Positions 42,009 to 51,525 are shown, counted from the first letter of the stretch. The stretch: DNA of 52,742 nucleotides from an uncultured Clostridium sp. (GCA_902785295.1 CACZYK010000029.1:1-52742); one strand, 5' to 3'. Made by a program: numbers and translations. The notes: generated by a model from the sequence alone, not told the origin.

Positions 42009-43451
42009 TTGATTTTTTCAACTTTAAAGTTAAAAAGTGATGAGGCAATAGATACTCAGCTTATTAATCACATTTTAAAGGGGATAGAAATTGGAGAACT
42101 TAAAAAAGATAGTAAGCTTCCCTCAACAAGAGAAGTAAGTAGCTTTTTAAAAATAAGCAGAAATTCTGTAATATCTGCTTATGAAGAGCTTGAGGCTATG
42201 GAAATAATAATAACTAAAAGAGGAAAGGGAACTTTTATATCAGTTGATTCTAATGAAAAGATTCAAGGATATAATATAGATTGGAAAAATAAAATTAATT
42301 ATTATGGAAAAACATTAAGAGAAATGGATGTTATAAAAAATGAGCTTTCCTTTAAAAAAGGTATGATATCTTTTAAATCAATAGCACCAGATTATACTCT
42401 TTTTAACTTAGAAGATTTTAAAAGAGCTTTTTTAGATTGTTTTTCCTTTGAGCAAGCTAATATATTAAATTATGGATATGCAAAAGGATATAAACCATTA
42501 ATTGAATATTTATTTCAGTATATGCAAGAAAAAAATGTGGATACTAAAAATAAAGACATATTAATAACTAATGGATTTACAGAAGCTTTTGATATGATAA
42601 TAGAAACTCTTACAAAAGAAAATGATATTGTAGTTTGTGAGGAGCCAACACATAATACTGCTTTAAAAATAATGAAATCTCATAAAGTTAATGTAATTCA
42701 AATACCTATGGACAAAGATGGAATTAAAACTAAAGAATTAAGAAAGGCTTTTAAAGAAAATAAACCAGCATTTTTATATTTAACTCCATCTTACAATAAT
42801 CCTACAGGAATTGTTATGAAAGCTTTAAGAAGGCAAGAAGTTTATAATATTGCAAAGGAATTTTCAGTTCCTATTATTGAGGATGGATTTAATGAAGAAC
42901 TTTTATATTCAAGTTCTCCAATTGAACCTTTAGCTTCACTAAGTAAAGATGGCAATTCTGTAATCTATATTGGAAGCCTTTCAAAAATTTTATTTCCAGG
43001 ACTTAGAATAGGTTGGATATTAGGAGATAAATTTCTTATAGATATATTAGAAAGTGTAAAGAGGGGAAGAAATATCCACTCTTCTTTTTTGGACCAAGGA
43101 TGTCTTTATTATTACTTAAAAAGTGGAGCATTCCCAAAGCATGTAAAAGCAGTTAGAAAATATTATAGAGAAAAGTATCTTTTACTTATGGAATGTGTAG
43201 AAAAATATCTTGATTATGAATATGTAACAGGAGAAGGTGGTCTTCATATATTTTTAAAGCTTAAGGATAATATAAGTTCAAGAAAACTTTTAGATTTATG
43301 TTATAAAGATAATGTTATATTTATGCCAGGAGATGTTTTTTTTGCAAAGAATAAGGGACAAGATACCCTAAGAATAGGTTTTGGAAGAGTAAGTAATGAA
43401 AACATTAAAAAAGGAATAAGGATTATTGGAGAAAATTTAGAAAAGTTATGA
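42009..43451 (+). CDS. MocR/PdxR-type regulator (GntR wHTH fused to aminotransferase fold)
   Basis: A 480-residue protein: N-terminal GntR winged helix (LPSTREVSSFLKISRNSVISA, about 38-58) and a fold-type I aminotransferase domain from about 110. PLP site: YIGSLSKILFPGLRIGW, Lys near 325; TPSYNNPTGI and GDVFFA present. Such proteins sense PLP or amino acids and regulate B6 or amino-acid genes. Translation from TTG 42009, ribosome site AGGAGTG. AlaX follows after 45 bases and might be a target. Confidence 0.9.
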   Translation: MIFSTLKLKSDEAIDTQLINHILKGIEIGELKKDSKLPSTREVSSFLKISRNSVISAYEELEAMEIIITKRGKGTFISVDSNEKIQGYNIDWKNKINYYGKTLREMDVIKNELSFKKGMISFKSIAPDYTLFNLEDFKRAFLDCFSFEQANILNYGYAKGYKPLIEYLFQYMQEKNVDTKNKDILITNGFTEAFDMIIETLTKENDIVVCEEPTHNTALKIMKSHKVNVIQIPMDKDGIKTKELRKAFKENKPAFLYLTPSYNNPTGIVMKALRRQEVYNIAKEFSVPIIEDGFNEELLYSSSPIEPLASLSKDGNSVIYIGSLSKILFPGLRIGWILGDKFLIDILESVKRGRNIHSSFLDQGCLYYYLKSGAFPKHVKAVRKYYREKYLLLMECVEKYLDYEYVTGEGGLHIFLKLKDNISSRKLLDLCYKDNVIFMPGDVFFAKNKGQDTLRIGFGRVSNENIKKGIRIIGENLEKL

Positions 43452-43496
43452 TAAAATATAATTTATGAAGAATTTTTGAAAGGAGAATAAAAACTT

Positions 43497-44705
43497 ATGA
43501 CAAGTGAAACAGAAAAGCTATTTTATAAAGACCAATATATTAAAGAATTTGAAGGAAAAGTTCTAGAGGTTACAGAAAGACAGGGTAAATTTCATGTATT
43601 TTTAGATAAAACTGCATTTTTTCCAGGAGGGGGAGGACAGTCTTCTGACTTAGGAACTCTTGATGGAAAGGAAGTTATTGATGTAGTAGAAGAAGGGGAT
43701 AAAATAGCCCACATTTTAAATGAAAAAATAGAAGAAGGAAAAGTTGTAAAAGGAATTATTGACTGGAAAAGAAGACAAGATGGAATGCAACAACATTTAG
43801 CACAACATGTATTATCAGGTTGCTTTTTCTCTATGTTTAATGCAAATACTGCAGGAATTCATTTAGGACATGATGTAAGTACAGTAGATATCATTGGAAA
43901 TATAAGTGAAGATATGATAAGAAAAGCCGAGAGAAGAGCTAATGAAGTAATAAAAGAAAATCATAAAGTTAATTTTATTATGACAGATAGAGAAAAGGCT
44001 CAAGCTATGGGATTAAGACGTGACTTAGCAACTGATGATAATACTATAAGAGTTGTACAAATTGAAGATTTAGATATAAATGCTTGTTGTGGAGTACATC
44101 CATCACATACTTTAGAGCTTCAGATGATAAAGATAAAGGGATGGCTTTCTCATAAAGGAAATACAAGAATAGAATTTTTAGCTGGAGATAGAGCAGTAAC
44201 TTATGTCTTAGTTAGAGATAATATGCTTGATGAAATTTGTAAAAAACTTAATACAGCAGATAATGAGGTTATAAATAGAATAAATAACTTAAACAATGAT
44301 TATGCAGAGGCTTTAGAGGAAAAGAAAAAGTTAAAGGCTGAACTTTCAAAGTATGAGGTTCAAAATCTTATTGATTCTGCAGAAAAATGTGGTGACTTTA
44401 TAATAATAAATAAAATATATGAAAATGAAGATATGAAATATTTAAATAAGCTTGCAGGTTCTCTTACAGAAGAAGATAATAGAGTTGTATTATTTGCAGT
44501 AAAGGGAGAGGATAAAGCTAATCTTTTATTTGCAGTATCTAAAAATTTAAAAGAAAAGAATATGGGAGCTTTAGTTAAAGAAACCCTAGCTTTAATTGAT
44601 GGAAGAGGTGGAGGAAGTCCATTAATTGCTCAAGGTGGAGGAAAAAATGTAGCAAATCTTGAGAAAGCTATGGAATATGCATTAGAAAAAGTTAAGGAAA
44701 TTTAG
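43497..44705 (+). CDS. alaX: Alanyl-tRNA editing protein AlaX (long form with DHHA1 domain)
   Basis: A 402-residue free-standing editing factor that hydrolyses mischarged Ser- or Gly-tRNA-Ala. Domains: AlaRS-like C-terminal oligonucleotide part (FFPGGGGQSSD), zinc editing site HLAQH (about 99-103) with CCGVH (about 198-202), then a coiled linker and a DHHA1 domain (KETLALIDGRGGGSPLIAQG, residue about 360-380). ATG 43497 follows AAAGGAG. Immediately follows the MocR-type gene and may be co-transcribed. Confidence 0.92.
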   Translation: MTSETEKLFYKDQYIKEFEGKVLEVTERQGKFHVFLDKTAFFPGGGGQSSDLGTLDGKEVIDVVEEGDKIAHILNEKIEEGKVVKGIIDWKRRQDGMQQHLAQHVLSGCFFSMFNANTAGIHLGHDVSTVDIIGNISEDMIRKAERRANEVIKENHKVNFIMTDREKAQAMGLRRDLATDDNTIRVVQIEDLDINACCGVHPSHTLELQMIKIKGWLSHKGNTRIEFLAGDRAVTYVLVRDNMLDEICKKLNTADNEVINRINNLNNDYAEALEEKKKLKAELSKYEVQNLIDSAEKCGDFIIINKIYENEDMKYLNKLAGSLTEEDNRVVLFAVKGEDKANLLFAVSKNLKEKNMGALVKETLALIDGRGGGSPLIAQGGGKNVANLEKAMEYALEKVKEI

Positions 44706-44766
44706 TAAGTTCATAACTTTAAATTAAATAAATTTAGCAATTTACTTAAAATTTTTAATTATCAAA

Positions 44767-44795
44767 TTGTAAAGCTTGTGTAAAAATGATATACT
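44767..44795 (+). promoter_or_regulatory. Promoter upstream of the ROK kinase leader
   Basis: TTGTAA (44767-44772), 17-base spacer, TATACT (44790-44795). A transcript from here would start near 44802 and carry hairpin B4 in its leader before ATG 44942. Confidence 0.6.
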
Positions 44796-44810
44796 TAATA
44801 GGAAAGTAAG

Positions 44811-44905
44811 AAGGAGTTGTCACATTAAGAAATGCTAATACAATATATGGTATTAAAAAAGCATGTTATTATATATTGATTAAAAATTTTTTAGTGACAA
44901 GACCT
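44811..44905. repeat. Family B long hairpin, copy B4, in the ROK kinase leader
   Basis: Outer stem TTGTCAC (44817-44823) with GTGACAA (44894-44900), extended by AGG/CCT across two mismatches. Inner stem CAATATAT (44841-44848) with ATATATTG (44871-44878). AAAAATTTTTTAG precedes the right outer arm. Unlike the other B copies it lies between a promoter and its gene, not after a gene. Confidence 0.65.
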
Positions 44906-44941
44906 GTTAAATATAAAAATTATGTGTGAGGGGGCCGAAAA

Positions 44942-45886
44942 ATGGAAAAGAAATATGTAATTGGAGTAGATTTAGGTGGAACAAAAATCTACACAGCATT
45001 AGTTGACTTAGAAGGTAACATGAAAAAAGAAGTGATAGTAGAAACAGAAGCAGAAAAAGGAGAATTAGCAGTTCTTCAAAAAATGCTTGATACTATAGAT
45101 TATGTACTTGATGGTACAAATAAGGAAGAAGTAAAGGCTATAGGAATAGGTTCTCCAGGACCTTTAGATGTAGCTAATGGATTAATTGTTTATACACCAA
45201 ATCTTCCATTTAAAAACTTTAATATAGTTAAACCTATAAAAGAAAGATATGGAATAGAAACTTTCTTAGATAATGATGCAAATGTTGCAACTCTTGGCGA
45301 ATTTATGTTTGGTGCTGGAAAAGGTACTGAAAATATGGTATTTATAACTGCAAGTACAGGAATAGGAGGCGGTGCAATAATTAATGGAAAGTTATTTAGA
45401 GGAAGCACTGCAAATGCCTTAGAAATTGGTCATATGACTCTTATGAATGGAGGACCAAGATGTGGATGTGGAAACACTGGATGTGCTGAAAGTTTAGCTT
45501 CTGGAACAGCAATAATGAATAGAGGAAGAGAAGCAGCTAAAAGTAATTGCAAAACTTCATTAAAAAATTATCAAACAATAACTTCTAAAGAAGTATTCCA
45601 AGAAGCCGCTAAGGGAGATAAGGAAGCTAAGAGAATAATAGATAATGCATTAAATTATTTAGGAATAACTTTTGCAAATGCAGCAAATATCTTTGACCCT
45701 GATATGATAGTATTAGGAGGAGGAGTAAGTAATGCAGGACCAATAGTTTTTGAAAAAATAGCAGAAGTTATGGAAGAAAGATGCATGACTCCAATTTATA
45801 ATCACTGTAAGGTAGCTAAGGCTGAACTTGGTGGAAAAGCTGGAGTTTTAGGAGCTGCCGCTCTTGCTATAATAGAAAGTAAATAA
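44942..45886 (+). CDS. ROK-family glucokinase
   Basis: A 314-residue sugar kinase. ATP site GVDLGGTKIYTALVD (7-21), catalytic Asp in DNDANVATLGE (about 112-122), second nucleotide motif ASTGIGGGAI, and the ROK zinc motif GPRCGCGNTGCAES (about 174-187). ROK proteins without an HTH domain, like this one, phosphorylate glucose or related sugars. Glucose could come from the glucan enzymes in this window. ATG 44942 is preceded by GAGGGGG. The leader carries hairpin B4. Confidence 0.92.
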   Translation: MEKKYVIGVDLGGTKIYTALVDLEGNMKKEVIVETEAEKGELAVLQKMLDTIDYVLDGTNKEEVKAIGIGSPGPLDVANGLIVYTPNLPFKNFNIVKPIKERYGIETFLDNDANVATLGEFMFGAGKGTENMVFITASTGIGGGAIINGKLFRGSTANALEIGHMTLMNGGPRCGCGNTGCAESLASGTAIMNRGREAAKSNCKTSLKNYQTITSKEVFQEAAKGDKEAKRIIDNALNYLGITFANAANIFDPDMIVLGGGVSNAGPIVFEKIAEVMEERCMTPIYNHCKVAKAELGGKAGVLGAAALAIIESK

Positions 45887-45974
45887 AAAGTAATTATACT
45901 TACTATTAAATTGTAGGTAATTTTCTAGGTTTAATAGTAAAATTTAATAAAAGAAATAAGTTCAGAGATTTTAG

Positions 45975-46045
45975 AAAGTGTGAATTATTATTTTGTATTA
46001 ATTTAGAAATGAAAAAGCAAAGTAATAATTTCACACTTTTTATAT
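45975..46045. repeat. Family A long hairpin, copy A5
   Basis: AAAGTGTGAATTATTATTTTG (45975-45995, 21 bases, given by ends AAAGTGTG..ATTTTG) pairs with 46018-46039 with one bulge and one wobble, then TTTT. Loop TATTAATTTAGAAATGAAAA is the most degenerate of the family. Flank TTAATAAAAGAAATAAGTT (from about 45944) matches that of A3. The rest of the 412-base gap before htpG shows only the htpG promoter. Confidence 0.7.
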
Positions 46046-46230
46046 TATAAGTAAATTATATGAGTTACTAAGTTGTTAATTTAATATCCTTTTTTATTTT
46101 ACAGCTAACATAATTTTAAGGAATATTAATAGAATTTTATTAAATTTTATAAAGAAAGCTTGTTATTCTAAAATAAATTAATAATGGTTATGTTTTCTCT
46201 CCGAAACAAAGATTTACTTCAAAATTAGTT

Positions 46231-46260
46231 TTTGACTTTCTTTGACTTTAAAATTATAAT
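46231..46260 (+). promoter_or_regulatory. htpG promoter overlapped by a CtsR operator
   Basis: Promoter TTGACT (46232-46237), 17-base spacer, TATAAT (46255-46260). The repeat TTTGACT-TTC-TTTGACT (46231-46247) is, on the other strand, AGTCAAA-GAA-AGTCAAA, a full match to the CtsR consensus (A/G)GTCAAA-NAN-(A/G)GTCAAA. It covers the -35 box, the expected place for repression. Confidence 0.85.
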
Positions 46261-46298
46261 ATATTTTGTTACATGATAATAATAGGAGATGAAAATAA

Positions 46299-48248
46299 AT
46301 GAGTAATGAAAAAGGAACTATATCAATTGATACCGAAAATATTTTTCCAATAATAAAGAAATGGTTATATTCTGATAAGGATATATTTATAAGAGAATTA
46401 ATAAGCAATGGATGTGATGCTGTAAGCAAGCTAAAGAGATTAATTTCTTTAGGAGAAGCAAAGGAAGTTAGTGAAGGCTTTAAGATTACAGTTACAGTAG
46501 ATAAAGAAAATAAAACATTAACCTTTACTGATAATGGTATTGGTATGACAGAAGAAGAAGTTAAAAAGTATATAAATCAAGTAGCATTTTCAGGTGCAGC
46601 AGACTTTATGGAAAAGTATAAAGAAAAGATGGACCAAGGAAATGATATAATAGGTCATTTTGGACTAGGATTTTATTCAGCATTTATGGTTTCAAAAAGA
46701 GTTCAAATAGATACACTTTCTTATAAAGAAGGAGCAGAAGCTGTAAGATGGATTTGTGATGGCGGTACTGAATATGAAATATCACCTTCAGATACAAAAA
46801 AAGAAAGAGGTACAACAATAACTCTTTATATAGATGAAGAAAGTGAAGAATTTTTAAATGGATATAAGGTAAGAGGAATAGTTGAAAAGTATTGTTCATT
46901 CCTTCCAACAGAAATTTATTTTGTAGATGTTGAAGAGGAAAAGAGAAAGGCTGAAGAAAAAGCTAAAAAAGAAGAAGAAATTAAAAAGAAGAAAGAAGCA
47001 GGAGAAGAAGTAGAGGAAGAAGAAAATGTAGTAGATGTTCCTCAAGCTATAAATGATACAAATCCTCTTTGGCTTAAAAAACCTTCTGAATGTACAGATG
47101 AAGAATATAAGGATTTTTATAGAAAGGTATTTAATTGTTATGATGAACCTTTATTCTGGATTCATTTAAATGTAGACTATCCATTTAACTTAAAGGGTAT
47201 TTTATACTTCCCTAAACTTAAAAATGAATTTGAATTAGTTGAAGGACAAGTAAAACTATTTAATAATCAAGTCTTTGTAGCTGATAATATAAAGGAAGTA
47301 ATTCCAGAATTCTTATTACTTCTTAAAGGTGTTATAGATTGTCCAGATTTACCTCTTAATGTATCAAGAAGTTTCCTTCAAAATGATAGAGAAGTAGCTA
47401 AGATATCTAAACATATTGTTAAAAAGGTTGCAGATAAGTTAAATTCAATATTTAATAATGATAGAGAAAAATATAATAAGTTCTGGGATGATATACAATT
47501 ATTTATTAAATATGGTTGCCTAAGAGATGAAGGATTTTATGATAAGATAAAGGATTCTATTGTATTTAAGACAATAAATGATGAATATGTTACATTAAAA
47601 GATTACCTTGAAAAAGCAAAGGATACTCATGAAAATAAAGTATTCTATGTAAGTGATTTAGAAAAACAATCACAATATATTAAGTTATTTAAAGAATATG
47701 GAATTGATGCAGTAATATTAAGTACTCCAATTGATAATAACTTTATGTCATTCTTAGAATATAAAGACCAAAATGTTAAATTTACAAGAGTTGATTCTGA
47801 TATATCAGACATTTTAAAAGACAAGGATGAAAATAAAGAAGATAAAAAAGAAGAAAATGAAAAAATAATAAAAGTCTTTAAGGATGTTGTTGGAGAAAAG
47901 ATGAAGGAATATTCAGTTGAAAGTTTAAAGAATGAAGGAACTCCAGCTATGGTTTTAACTTCTGAATATTCAAGAAGAATGGCAGAAATGCAAAAGCAAT
48001 TTGGTGGAAATATGATGGCAGGAATGAACTTCCCACAAGAAAGAACATTAGTAATTAATGATAAAAATGCCATAGTAAAGAAACTTGTTTCTTTAGCTGA
48101 TGATGAAAGCAAGAAGGATAAGGTATCATTAATTGTTAACCAAATTGTTGACCTAGCACTTATAGGAAACAAAGAGCTTAATGCTGAGGAATTAGATACA
48201 TTTATAAAGAGAACAAATGACCTTATGACAATGGTTATTGACCTATAA
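46299..48248 (+). CDS. htpG: Hsp90-family chaperone HtpG
   Basis: A 649-residue chaperone. The GHKL ATPase motifs are ELISNGCDAVSKL (about 29-41), DNGIGMT, GHFGLGFYSAFMV and GTTITLYI. A charged linker (EEKRKAEEKAKKEEEIKKKK, about 210-240) is longer than in E. coli HtpG. The middle domain has the catalytic Arg in NVSRSFLQNDREV. The C-terminal dimerisation part is complete. ATG 46299 follows AGGAGATG. Regulation by CtsR is indicated by the operator upstream. Confidence 0.96.
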   Translation: MSNEKGTISIDTENIFPIIKKWLYSDKDIFIRELISNGCDAVSKLKRLISLGEAKEVSEGFKITVTVDKENKTLTFTDNGIGMTEEEVKKYINQVAFSGAADFMEKYKEKMDQGNDIIGHFGLGFYSAFMVSKRVQIDTLSYKEGAEAVRWICDGGTEYEISPSDTKKERGTTITLYIDEESEEFLNGYKVRGIVEKYCSFLPTEIYFVDVEEEKRKAEEKAKKEEEIKKKKEAGEEVEEEENVVDVPQAINDTNPLWLKKPSECTDEEYKDFYRKVFNCYDEPLFWIHLNVDYPFNLKGILYFPKLKNEFELVEGQVKLFNNQVFVADNIKEVIPEFLLLLKGVIDCPDLPLNVSRSFLQNDREVAKISKHIVKKVADKLNSIFNNDREKYNKFWDDIQLFIKYGCLRDEGFYDKIKDSIVFKTINDEYVTLKDYLEKAKDTHENKVFYVSDLEKQSQYIKLFKEYGIDAVILSTPIDNNFMSFLEYKDQNVKFTRVDSDISDILKDKDENKEDKKEENEKIIKVFKDVVGEKMKEYSVESLKNEGTPAMVLTSEYSRRMAEMQKQFGGNMMAGMNFPQERTLVINDKNAIVKKLVSLADDESKKDKVSLIVNQIVDLALIGNKELNAEELDTFIKRTNDLMTMVIDL

Positions 48249-48261
48249 TATAATTAAATTA

Positions 48262-48340
48262 AAAGTGTAAATTATTATTTTGTGTTGCCTTAAAGGCAGT
48301 AGGGCAGAAAAAGCAAAAGTATAATTTACACTTTTTTTAT
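48262..48340. repeat. Family A long hairpin, copy A6
   Basis: 48262-48282 (AAAGTGTAAATT..TTTTG) pairs with 48314-48334, two mismatches, followed by TTTTTTT. Loop TGTTGCCTTAAAGGCAGTAG, then GGCAGAAAAAG. It lies 13 bases after htpG and can act as its terminator; a -10 for truA (TATAAT 48350-48355) follows closely. Confidence 0.78.
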
Positions 48341-48387
48341 TATGTATGATATAATTAAAATGATTTTAAGAGATTAAAGGAGATATG

Positions 48388-49131
48388 ATGAACAACATAA
48401 AATTAACAATACAATATGATGGAACTAGATATAATGGATGGCAAAAGCAAAAGGAGAAGAATATTACAACCATTCAAGGAAAGCTTGAACATGTTTTAAG
48501 CAAAATGACTGATGAAGACATTCAACTTATTGGTTGTGGAAGAACTGATGCAGGGGTTCATGCAGATAATTTTGTGGCAAATTTTACTACAAATTCAACA
48601 AAACCTTTAGAAAAAATAAAAGAGTACTTAGATGAATATCTTCCAGAGGATATCATAATTAAAGAGGTTAAATTAGCAAGTCCAAGATTTCATGCAAGAT
48701 ATAATGTAAAGTCAAAAAGTTATGTTTACAGAATAAATAATAATGAAAATAATGATGTATTTACAAGAAAATATGCTTATCATATAAAAGAAAAACTTAA
48801 TATAGAAGATATGAAAAAAGCATCAGAATTTTTAATTGGGATTCATGATTTTAAGAGTTTTACAAATTTAAAAAGTAAGAAAGAAAAATCAACTGTAAGA
48901 ACAATAAATTATATAAATATAAGTGAAAATAAGGGTATGATAAATATAGAGATTAATGGAAATTCCTTTCTTTTAAATATGGTAAGGATAATTATAGGAA
49001 CATTAATCGAGGTTGGATTAGGTAAAAGAAGTCCTTTGGAAATGGAAGATATAATAAATGCTATGAATAGGGAAAAAGCAGGAGAAAGAGCACCAGCTCT
49101 TGGGCTTATGATGAAATGTGTTGAGTATTAA
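48388..49131 (+). CDS. truA: tRNA pseudouridine synthase A
   Basis: A 247-residue enzyme that isomerises uridines 38-40 in tRNA anticodon arms. Catalytic Asp lies in [11 protein letters not shown] (about 49-59); other family motifs are [22 protein letters not shown] and [16 protein letters not shown]. The second of two adjacent ATGs (48388) is best spaced from AAGGAG; 48385 is too close. It is followed by the surface protease gene after 39 bases. Confidence 0.95.
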   Translation: MNNIKLTIQYDGTRYNGWQKQKEKNITTIQGKLEHVLSKMTDEDIQLIGCGRTDAGVHADNFVANFTTNSTKPLEKIKEYLDEYLPEDIIIKEVKLASPRFHARYNVKSKSYVYRINNNENNDVFTRKYAYHIKEKLNIEDMKKASEFLIGIHDFKSFTNLKSKKEKSTVRTINYINISENKGMINIEINGNSFLLNMVRIIIGTLIEVGLGKRSPLEMEDIINAMNREKAGERAPALGLMMKCVEY

Positions 49132-49170
49132 TTTAAAGAGATTTTATTGAGAATAAAAAGGGGGATTTTC

Positions 49171-51507
49171 ATGAAAAGAAGGGGTATAATTTTAATAATA
49201 GCTTTAGCTTTAGGGCAAATTCCTGTAACTACTTATGGAAAAGAAATAAGTACATCTTTAACAGAAGAATATAATTTAGTAAAAGAATATAATCCAGCTT
49301 ATGAAGAGTACTTAAAAAAAATGGAAAGTGGAGAAGAAGAAATTATAAATATGCCTTCTCCTTATATAATAGATGGGACAAGTATAGAAAGTAGTTATAA
49401 TCAATATGAAGAATATGATCCTAGAAAATTAAATCTTATGACATCAGTAAAAGACCAAGGTACATTAGATGTATGTTGGAGCTTTGCTAGTTTAGGGACA
49501 TTAGAAAGTTATTTAGCATTAAATAGAGATGAATATTATGATTTCTCAGAGGAGCATTTAAGATGGTGGGGAACAGCTGATGAAGAAGGCTATGGATGGC
49601 ATAGAGCTGCAGATAGAGGAGGATATGACCAAATAGCTCTTGGATATTTTACTGCATGGGCAGGACCAAAACTTGAAAGTGATATACCATTTCAATATTC
49701 AAAGTTAGCACCTAAGCCTAGTAATATGAACAAAGCAGAAACAGCCTTTAATGTTTCACGCATAATGTATCTTAAAAATGATAAAGAAACTATAAAAAAT
49801 GCAGTGCTTAAATATGGAGGAGTTTATACAGCATATTTTCATTCTGCTCTTTATTATGATAAGATTAATGGAACTTATTGCTATCCTGGACAAAGAACTG
49901 CTACAAATCATTCTGTTATAATTGTTGGATGGGATGATAACTATCCTAAAGAAAATTTTAGATTAAATAGTAGTATAGAAAATGATGGAGCATGGCTTGT
50001 TAAAAGCAGTTGGGGAAACAATAATAATGAAGGAGGCTATATTTGGGTCTCTTATGAAGATACAAGTATATTAGATGAAGGTTATAATACCAATTATTCA
50101 ATTTTAGAAGCAGAACAATCAAGTAATAATTATAAATTATATCAGCATGATGAAGAAGGAGCAGATTATACATTTAAACTTGCAAAGGAAGATGGAGAAC
50201 CAGAAACAAACCTTTATGTTGCTAATCTTTATGATTTTACAGAGGATTATAATATTTTAGATTCAATTGTTTTTCAAACAACTAATCAAGGAGCAACTTA
50301 TGATTTATATTATATTCCTTTAAAAGAAGATATTCCTGACATTGAAAATAAAATAGTTTTATATAGTGGGACTGTTCCTTATTCAGGATATATAAAGACA
50401 GATGTAAATTCTTTTATACTTCCAAAAGGAAAGGGTCTTATAGGGGTACACATAGATAATAGTATTAATAATAAAGCAGCATCTATAGGATGTCAGGAAA
50501 ATTTAGTATATTCAAGTGGAGAGTATCTTTATAAAGCAAAGGTTAATTTAGGAGAAAGCTATATATTTAATGAAGATTCTATTGAAGACTTAAATTTATT
50601 TGATAAAACAGAGCCAAGAAACTTTACTATAAAGGCAATAACTAAAAAGTCAAATGATAGCTCAATTTCAGAAGGAACAATTGGAGAAAAAGCTATAGAA
50701 TTTAATAAGAATAACAAAGAATATAATATAGAGCTTCCATATTATTATAAAGATTCACTACAACAAATAAAATTTAAAGCTAATAATAGTTTTGGAAAGA
50801 TAATCTCAATAAATAATATGGAAAAGAATTCAAATGAAGTTTATGATAAAATAGAACTTAATGAAGAAAATCCTAAAATAGAAGTTATATGTGAAGCACC
50901 AGATAAAACTAAAATAAGTTATTTAATAAATATTTCTTTTTCAAGTGAACTTAATTATGGAGAAGATATAAATAAGTTTTTAGAAAAAGATATAGAGGGA
51001 AATGAAGAAGAATATTTAAATATAGCAAAATTAGTAGTAAATAGCTATGATAATTTAAGTTTAGATGAAAAAAATAAAGTGTTAAATGAAAATAAAGAGA
51101 AGGTTGAAAATTTAAGAAGCTTTATTAAAGAAAAGGAAGAACCTATTATTCCACCATCAGAAGATGATAATAAACCAAATGAAAAAAATCCTTCAAAAGA
51201 TAACAATCAGCAAGGTGAAGAGAATTCATCAGAGGATAGCAATAAGCCAGGTGAAGAAAAACCATCAGATGGTGATAATAAACCTGAAGAGGAAAATTCA
51301 TCAAAAGATAAGGATAATTTAGAAAATAAAGTTTCTTTAAATAGGGACAAAAATTTAAATAAATCAAGCTTTGTTCTTACAGCTGATGATTTAAATACTA
51401 AAGGATTTTTAATAACAATGGTTATTTTTTGGATATCTTTAGGTATTATAATTCATTTTAATAGAAAGCATGAAAAGAAAGAAGATAAGAAAAAGAATAA
51501 AAAATAA
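49171..51507 (+). CDS. Surface-anchored papain-family (C1) cysteine protease with lectin-like region
   Basis: A 778-residue exported protein. Residues 1-25 are a signal peptide (ends TTYGK). The C1 domain has DQGTLDVCWSFAS with Cys at about 102, and NHSVIIVGWDD with His at about 247. The usual catalytic Asn motif KNSWG reads KSSWG here, so Asn is Ser. A beta-rich lectin-like region (about 310-500) follows, then a Pro/Asp/Asn/Ser-rich stalk with SEDDNKP repeats, one membrane helix (about 738-760) and a very basic tail. It has no LPxTG motif, so it is held in the membrane. I use ATG 49171 after AAAGGGGG. Substrate unknown. Confidence 0.88.
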   Translation: MKRRGIILIIALALGQIPVTTYGKEISTSLTEEYNLVKEYNPAYEEYLKKMESGEEEIINMPSPYIIDGTSIESSYNQYEEYDPRKLNLMTSVKDQGTLDVCWSFASLGTLESYLALNRDEYYDFSEEHLRWWGTADEEGYGWHRAADRGGYDQIALGYFTAWAGPKLESDIPFQYSKLAPKPSNMNKAETAFNVSRIMYLKNDKETIKNAVLKYGGVYTAYFHSALYYDKINGTYCYPGQRTATNHSVIIVGWDDNYPKENFRLNSSIENDGAWLVKSSWGNNNNEGGYIWVSYEDTSILDEGYNTNYSILEAEQSSNNYKLYQHDEEGADYTFKLAKEDGEPETNLYVANLYDFTEDYNILDSIVFQTTNQGATYDLYYIPLKEDIPDIENKIVLYSGTVPYSGYIKTDVNSFILPKGKGLIGVHIDNSINNKAASIGCQENLVYSSGEYLYKAKVNLGESYIFNEDSIEDLNLFDKTEPRNFTIKAITKKSNDSSISEGTIGEKAIEFNKNNKEYNIELPYYYKDSLQQIKFKANNSFGKIISINNMEKNSNEVYDKIELNEENPKIEVICEAPDKTKISYLINISFSSELNYGEDINKFLEKDIEGNEEEYLNIAKLVVNSYDNLSLDEKNKVLNENKEKVENLRSFIKEKEEPIIPPSEDDNKPNEKNPSKDNNQQGEENSSEDSNKPGEEKPSDGDNKPEEENSSKDKDNLENKVSLNRDKNLNKSSFVLTADDLNTKGFLITMVIFWISLGIIIHFNRKHEKKEDKKKNKK

Positions 51508-51525
51508 ATATTAAAATTTATTTAG

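Noticed and set aside
44811-44941. ROK kinase leader as a T-box or known riboswitch
   Set aside because: No T-box sequence (UGGNACC), specifier-loop layout or other recognised riboswitch core; the structure matches the other family B repeats instead.
47645-48172. 175-residue minus-strand frame inside htpG
   Set aside because: Ser/Phe/Leu-rich antisense shadow of a strongly conserved gene.
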